Source: CAYILR01 sp964364175
GTDB taxonomy: Bacteria; Bdellovibrionota; UBA1018
Assembly: GCA_964364175.1 (NCBI GenBank)
Contig: CAYILR010000017.1
Location: forward strand, 14,686-78,685
Length of the DNA: 64,000 bases
Reading direction: 5' to 3'
Shown: positions 62,340-64,000 of the stretch, in pieces
Numbering within the stretch: the first letter of the stretch is position 1
Layout of the letters: every line of letters starts with the position of its first letter
The notes under the pieces: generated by a model
What the model saw: only the letters and a program-made list of their open reading frames with translations
Told to the model about the DNA's origin: nothing
Database searches by the model: none
Translations under genes and position numbers: made by a program

Positions 62340-63941
62340 CTACCAACACAGGTACGCTGCTGAAAAGGAGCAGGGTGAACCAGCTGTATTGATCCATATT
62401 TGAGCACTGGCCTTACTACAGGAGAAGAGGTTTCCATAATTGGCAGTATTCTCGCCAGTCATCGCACAGAAACACGCGCTATAGTTATTCGGGATGTCTT
62501 GCGAAGTGCTTCCTAACTCATCCGTGCAGTTACCCGCCGCCCAAGTTCCCACTTCCCAAGCTGCTGACGTACAAACTCCCGCATTTGAATAACTGCAAGT
62601 CAAGTATGTGAATGGCCCAGTCCTTTTTGCTTGTGGCCCAAGGCTGATTTCAATGGGCGCGCTCGCCCAAGTACCTACTGCCACTTGATTGCTTTTGATC
62701 CGCGCAATCATCCGAATGGGGACACTCGCTCGTGCCGTATCCGAATAAAGGGTCGAAGCGCTCGTGGTGCAGGCACCGCCACCGATAGCGGTGGTACTCT
62801 GTAGCGACGTTTCATCGAATATTCGATGCCCTGACACCGCAAGCTCGACAGTTCCGGAGTTATCCAATGCATATAAATAAAGATATCCATCCGCTGCGTT
62901 GGAGTGTCCTAGTTTGCACCCGCTGGGCACTGTGATGGAAAGAGCCGCAGTGATGAATTCCTTCGTAAAAGTTCCGGTTGCAGCCGTGGCGTTTCTGAAT
63001 GAAATCCCGATGCGATCCGTTGCAGTGGCATTGGTGGCTGCAGCGGTTTTCAGACTCAATGTGAGGGCGCTGCCCGCCACTGAAGCACTCACGGTCAAAT
63101 TATCTAAATCCATCGCACTTTTTGTGGAGACCCAGCTTGGCATAGTACCAATGTTTTGAAGAGTTTGTCCCTCGGTCCCTGCCACAAGTTTTGCTAAAGT
63201 GACGTTGGCGTCTGCAATCTTGGCTGTGGTTACATTGGCATCCGCGATTTTGGCAGTCGTGACGTTGCTGTCGAGAATCTTGGCAGTGGTTACGTTAGCA
63301 TCCAGGATTTTAACCGTAGTCACAGAATCGGCAGCCAAATCGGCAGGCGCAATCGTTCCATCCAGAATCTTGGCCGATGTGACCGCATCCGTAGCAATAG
63401 AACCCGCGACAATTTGGCCTGCCGCCCATTTATTTGCTACCGAAGCAGTCGAAGGGTTGTACATCAACACATAGTTGCTCGTCGGCGCAGTCGTCGTGCT
63501 GGCGGCCGTATCGACGCTTTGCCCACCTGCGCCGATCGCAATGGCATCAGAACCGCTGGCACTCGCAGGTTGCCATCTGGAACTCGCACTGTTCCAAGTC
63601 AAGGTCTGCCCGTTGGTAATGGAACTCATGCCGTAAATACTTTGCCCGCCGAGGTATCCATCTGCGTATTGCTTGGTGACTGCCCCGAGTGCTACTGACG
63701 GATCAGAAGACAACACGAGAGCTCCACTCATCGTCCCACCCGCCAGAGGTAAATAAGCTTGAGATAATTTAACTGGAGTCACAGCTCCGTCGGCGAGCAT
63801 GGCAGTCGTAATGGATCCATCACCAGGTGTGGAAGAAGACGCAGTCACCGGATCCGGCGCATTGTCGTCTATCGCAGGGCGGCACGCCCCGACAGAAACG
63901 AGGCAGGCGACCAATAAGAGTTCTAGATACACGTTCCGCAT
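62340..63941 (-). CDS. Lipoprotein with phage tail-fibre-like repeats
   Basis: 533 residues from the ATG at 63941 (AGAG upstream). N-terminus MRNVYLELLLVACLVSVGAC is a lipoprotein signal with lipobox VGAC. Next is YLPLAGGTMSGALVLSSDPS, a tail-fibre motif, and residues about 180-265 repeat the unit TAKILDANVT. The C-terminal part is Ser/Thr/Gly-rich with disulphide-capable cysteines. It is probably an outer-membrane-anchored fibre; such proteins are common in Bdellovibrio-like genomes. Function unknown. Confidence 0.7.
   Translation of the reverse strand: MRNVYLELLLVACLVSVGACRPAIDDNAPDPVTASSSTPGDGSITTAMLADGAVTPVKLSQAYLPLAGGTMSGALVLSSDPSVALGAVTKQYADGYLGGQSIYGMSSITNGQTLTWNSASSRWQPASASGSDAIAIGAGGQSVDTAASTTTAPTSNYVLMYNPSTASVANKWAAGQIVAGSIATDAVTSAKILDGTIAPADLAADSVTTVKILDANVTTAKILDSNVTTAKIADANVTTAKIADANVTLAKLVAGTEGQTLQNIGTMPSWVSTKSAMDLDNLTVSASVAGSALTLSLKTAAATNATATDRIGISFRNATAATGTFTKEFITAALSITVPSGCKLGHSNAADGYLYLYALDNSGTVELAVSGHRIFDETSLQSTTAIGGGACTTSASTLYSDTARASVPIRMIARIKSNQVAVGTWASAPIEISLGPQAKRTGPFTYLTCSYSNAGVCTSAAWEVGTWAAGNCTDELGSTSQDIPNNYSACFCAMTGENTANYGNLFSCSKASAQIWINTAGSPCSFSAAYLCW
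63190..63400 (-). repeat. Coding repeats of about 30 bp in the fibre-like lipoprotein
   Basis: Successive near-identical units encode ANVTTAKI-(L/A)-D-type decapeptides on the minus strand. High identity between the units suggests recent duplication, so copy number may vary between strains. Confidence 0.75.
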
Positions 63942-64000
63942 AAATCTCTGTGCCCCGGAGAGGATGAGCGTCAAAGTTGCCTTTTCTGCCTTTCCTAATA

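Noticed and set aside
63190..63400. Regular repeats that could suggest a CRISPR array
   Set aside because: The units are adjacent, coding and encode a regular peptide repeat; there are no unique spacers and no cas genes.

Overview
The window looks like chromosomal DNA of a Gram-negative bacterium of the Bdellovibrionota/Oligoflexia type. This is inferred from a TIGR02147-family regulator, a Bdellovibrio-style HNH endonuclease, many secreted proteases, a Tol system, an outer-membrane beta-barrel and sigma-54 regulation. Most genes are tightly packed in operons with ATGA overlaps. No rRNA, tRNA, CRISPR array or phage was seen.

Layout. 1-6.3 kb: a partial secreted protein, a TIGR02147 regulator with a perfect operator palindrome, ilvE-secG and a TEX264/GyrI-like membrane protein, then lon. 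6.4-13.1 kb: a four-gene secretion cassette (a very long repeat-rich protein, a papain-like peptidase, a small exported protein and a zinc peptidase). 13.3-25.4 kb: a spermidine-synthase-like membrane/TPR fusion, clpX, clpP, a small unknown gene, a thioesterase, hicAB, a DUF1285 protein with a phosphatase, an AAA ATPase, peptide deformylase, a nucleotidyltransferase-like protein and an OmpR-type two-component pair. 33.7 down to 25.5 kb: one long minus-strand operon for wall cleavage (ftsE, ftsX, an EnvC-like activator, a CtpA protease, xseA, an M23 peptidase, an SH3/barrel protein and a second papain-like peptidase). 33.8-38.0 kb: a CPBP-like membrane protein and tolQ-tolR-tolA-tolB. 38.0-41.4 kb: a small accessory island with a DUF4143 ATPase, a second copy of the tolB 3' end, a gene remnant, an orphan HTH antitoxin-like gene and an HNH nuclease. 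41.5-42.7 kb: a thiolase.

51.2 down to 42.8 kb is the most unusual part: a porin-like barrel, histidine kinase, CheY-like receiver, an Hpt domain fused to an O-antigen ligase/polymerase, two glycosyltransferases and a UDP-xylose synthase, all in one minus-strand run. It looks like a phosphorelay physically joined to a surface-polysaccharide enzyme. The linker of the fusion is encoded by a 138-bp in-frame inverted-repeat element, and the same gene carries two copies of a 21-bp hairpin read in different frames.

51.2-64.0 kb: a class A penicillin-binding protein, a VapBC-type pair, a CHASE2 kinase with an NtrC-type activator preceded by a perfect sigma-54 promoter core, a parvulin, a QEGLA/DUF1704 peptidase-like protein, a GH26 mannanase-like enzyme, rplM-rpsI with three covarying hairpins and a strong terminator, and a lipoprotein with phage tail-fibre-like repeats.

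Recurring themes are palindromic repeats in and between genes, accessory genes whose -10 box lies about 6 nt before the start codon (probable leaderless mRNAs), and a large outlay on envelope remodelling and secreted hydrolases.
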